NCBI GenBank assembly: GCA_011390205.1
Contig: JAABSX010000004.1
Coordinates: 62,001 to 126,000, forward strand
Source of the DNA: Microscillaceae bacterium
Lineage (GTDB): Bacteria > Bacteroidota > Bacteroidia > Cytophagales > Microscillaceae
Direction: 5' to 3'
DNA: 64,000 bases
Shown here piece by piece: positions 63,053 to 64,000 of this stretch (the stretch's first letter is position 1; each line of letters starts with the position of its first letter). The translations under genes were made by a program, and so were the position numbers. The notes under the pieces were generated by a model. It did not search any database. It was not told where the DNA came from and was given only the letters and a program-made list of their open reading frames with translations.

Positions 63053-64000
63053 TCATTTCACCATAATTTCATGCTTGCTTGCCCAGCTATTAATGTCTTG
63101 CTTGCTCAGTGCTGACGCCATCAGGTCAGGAAAAAGGTCGGGCGTACAAGCAAAAACAGGCACACCAATAGAAGCCAAATATTCTGCATTTCCGCTGTCA
63201 TAATAAGGAGCTCCCTCATCATTGAGTGCCAACAGCGTGATAAACTGTATGCCATTCTGTACGAGTTCATTCATTCGCTTCCGCATTTCTAGCTGATTGC
63301 CTCCTTCATACAAATCCGTAATCAAAATCAAAACAGTATCTAAGGGACGGTGGATAATTTGCTGACAGTACGTAAGTGCCTTGTTGATGTCTGTCCCTCC
63401 ACCGAGCTGCACACCAAAGAGCAAATCTACAGGGTCTTTTAGTTCTTCTGTCAAATCTACCACTGCAGTATCAAATACCACCATTTTGGTCTTGACAGCA
63501 GGGATGGAAGCCATGACCGAACCAAAAATGCCCGAATAAATCACCGAACTACCCATAGAGCCGCTTTGGTCAAGGCAAAGCACGACATCTTTGAGGGCGT
63601 TGCGTTTTCTGCCATAGCCGATTCTAGTTTCGGGAATGATGGTTTTGTATTCGGGCTGATAGTGCTTGAGATTTTTTCGGATGGTTTCGTGCCAGTTGAT
63701 TTCATTGTGTCTAGGGCGGCGGTTTCTGATAGAGCGATTGAGGCTGCCCGAGATGGCTTGCTGTGTAGGGGCGGCAAGTTTGCGGATAAGCTCATCTACT
63801 ACTTTTTTGACGACTTGTCTGGCTGTATCTTTGGTTTTTTCGGGGATAGCCCTGCCCAAAGTCATGAGATTGGCAACCAAATGCACATCAGGCACGATGC
63901 TCTCTAGCATCTCTGGCTCGGTGAGCATGGCAGTTAGGTTTAGTCTTTTGAGGGCATCTTGCTGCATGACCTGCACTACGCTTTGCGGAAAATAGGTGCG
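63053..64000 (-). CDS. VWA-domain protein (CoxE-like), 5' end cut by window edge
   Basis: The frame is open through the right edge, so the true start lies outside the window (visible from ...YFPQSVVQVMQQDALKRL). The C-terminal VWA domain has an intact MIDAS: DQSGSMGSSV, TDINKALTYC with the metal Thr/Asp, and TDLYEGGN. An N-terminal helical region carries PEKTKDTARQVVKKV and RNRRPRHNEINWHETIRKN. CoxE-type VWA proteins usually work with a MoxR AAA+ ATPase; none is visible here, but it could lie beyond the edge. Confidence 0.88.
   Translation of the reverse strand, partial: RTYFPQSVVQVMQQDALKRLNLTAMLTEPEMLESIVPDVHLVANLMTLGRAIPEKTKDTARQVVKKVVDELIRKLAAPTQQAISGSLNRSIRNRRPRHNEINWHETIRKNLKHYQPEYKTIIPETRIGYGRKRNALKDVVLCLDQSGSMGSSVIYSGIFGSVMASIPAVKTKMVVFDTAVVDLTEELKDPVDLLFGVQLGGGTDINKALTYCQQIIHRPLDTVLILITDLYEGGNQLEMRKRMNELVQNGIQFITLLALNDEGAPYYDSGNAEYLASIGVPVFACTPDLFPDLMASALSKQDINSWASKHEIMVK

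Overview
The window looks like chromosome from a member of the Bacteroidota, probably a gliding-type Cytophagales-like relative. The evidence is a SusC/SusD pair, a protein ending in a type IX secretion (T9SS) sorting domain, the N-terminal half of a Bacteroidota-type TonB, promoter candidates of the TTTG / TAnnTTTG kind, A-rich leaders that mostly lack Shine-Dalgarno sequences, and a moderately AT-rich composition. I cannot name the species.

Layout. (1) 1-12564: a starch/maltodextrin utilisation locus on the minus strand. Its order is susC, susD, a small lipoprotein, a secreted accessory protein, a SusE-like starch-binding lipoprotein and a GH13 alpha-amylase with a T9SS tail that is cut by the window edge. 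A divergent LacI-type regulator lies across a 504-bp control region that holds a CG-centred palindrome. (2) 12600-24600: a DUF779 protein, a secreted WD40 protein, a quinone-oxidoreductase-like enzyme, a TPR histidine kinase, HslV, an XRE/IrrE-type regulator, Fmt and a glycosyltransferase, followed by tRNA-Arg(CCU). (3) 24800-28300: a signalling patch with a LytTR response regulator, a degenerate receiver paralogue that has lost its phospho-acceptor Asp, and a six-helix membrane protein. (4) 28400-36500: two short-chain dehydrogenases, a VOC protein, a TPM-domain protein, a cupin, and a papain-family protease next to a TPR-caspase protein. (5) 36600-47700: AroE, a DUF368 transporter, a phosphosulfolactate-synthase homologue and a TPR protein with an unusual duplicated leader. 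After these comes an exopolysaccharide control operon (Wza, Wzc-type tyrosine kinase, PHP phosphatase) flanked by an epimerase and a glycosyltransferase. (6) 47800-55100: HflX, a BlaI / M56-TonB / TonB-N-terminus operon, a second TPR histidine kinase, SmpB, an NlpC/P60 hydrolase, a gamma-carbonic anhydrase and a TMEM220-family protein. (7) 55100-58000: a scrap-rich zone with a REP-associated transposase remnant, REP-like hairpins and a truncated IS3 element around a fatty-acid desaturase. (8) 58000-64000: a FloA-like flotillin, PyrR, a lytic transglycosylase, a DCC-family protein, a TIKI/ChaN-like lipoprotein and a VWA protein cut by the window edge.

Most of the window is ordinary chromosome. 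The parts that standard families do not explain are mostly non-coding. They are a 118-nt dispersed repeat found twice in the same gene-hairpin-repeat-gene arrangement, a perfect 38-bp direct repeat whose copies each carry a strong Shine-Dalgarno and ATG, and the REP-like clusters. At the protein level the oddities are a TonB whose N- and C-terminal parts sit on adjacent genes, the pseudo-receiver, the caspase/papain neighbours, and a ComA homologue that may bear on sulfonate metabolism.
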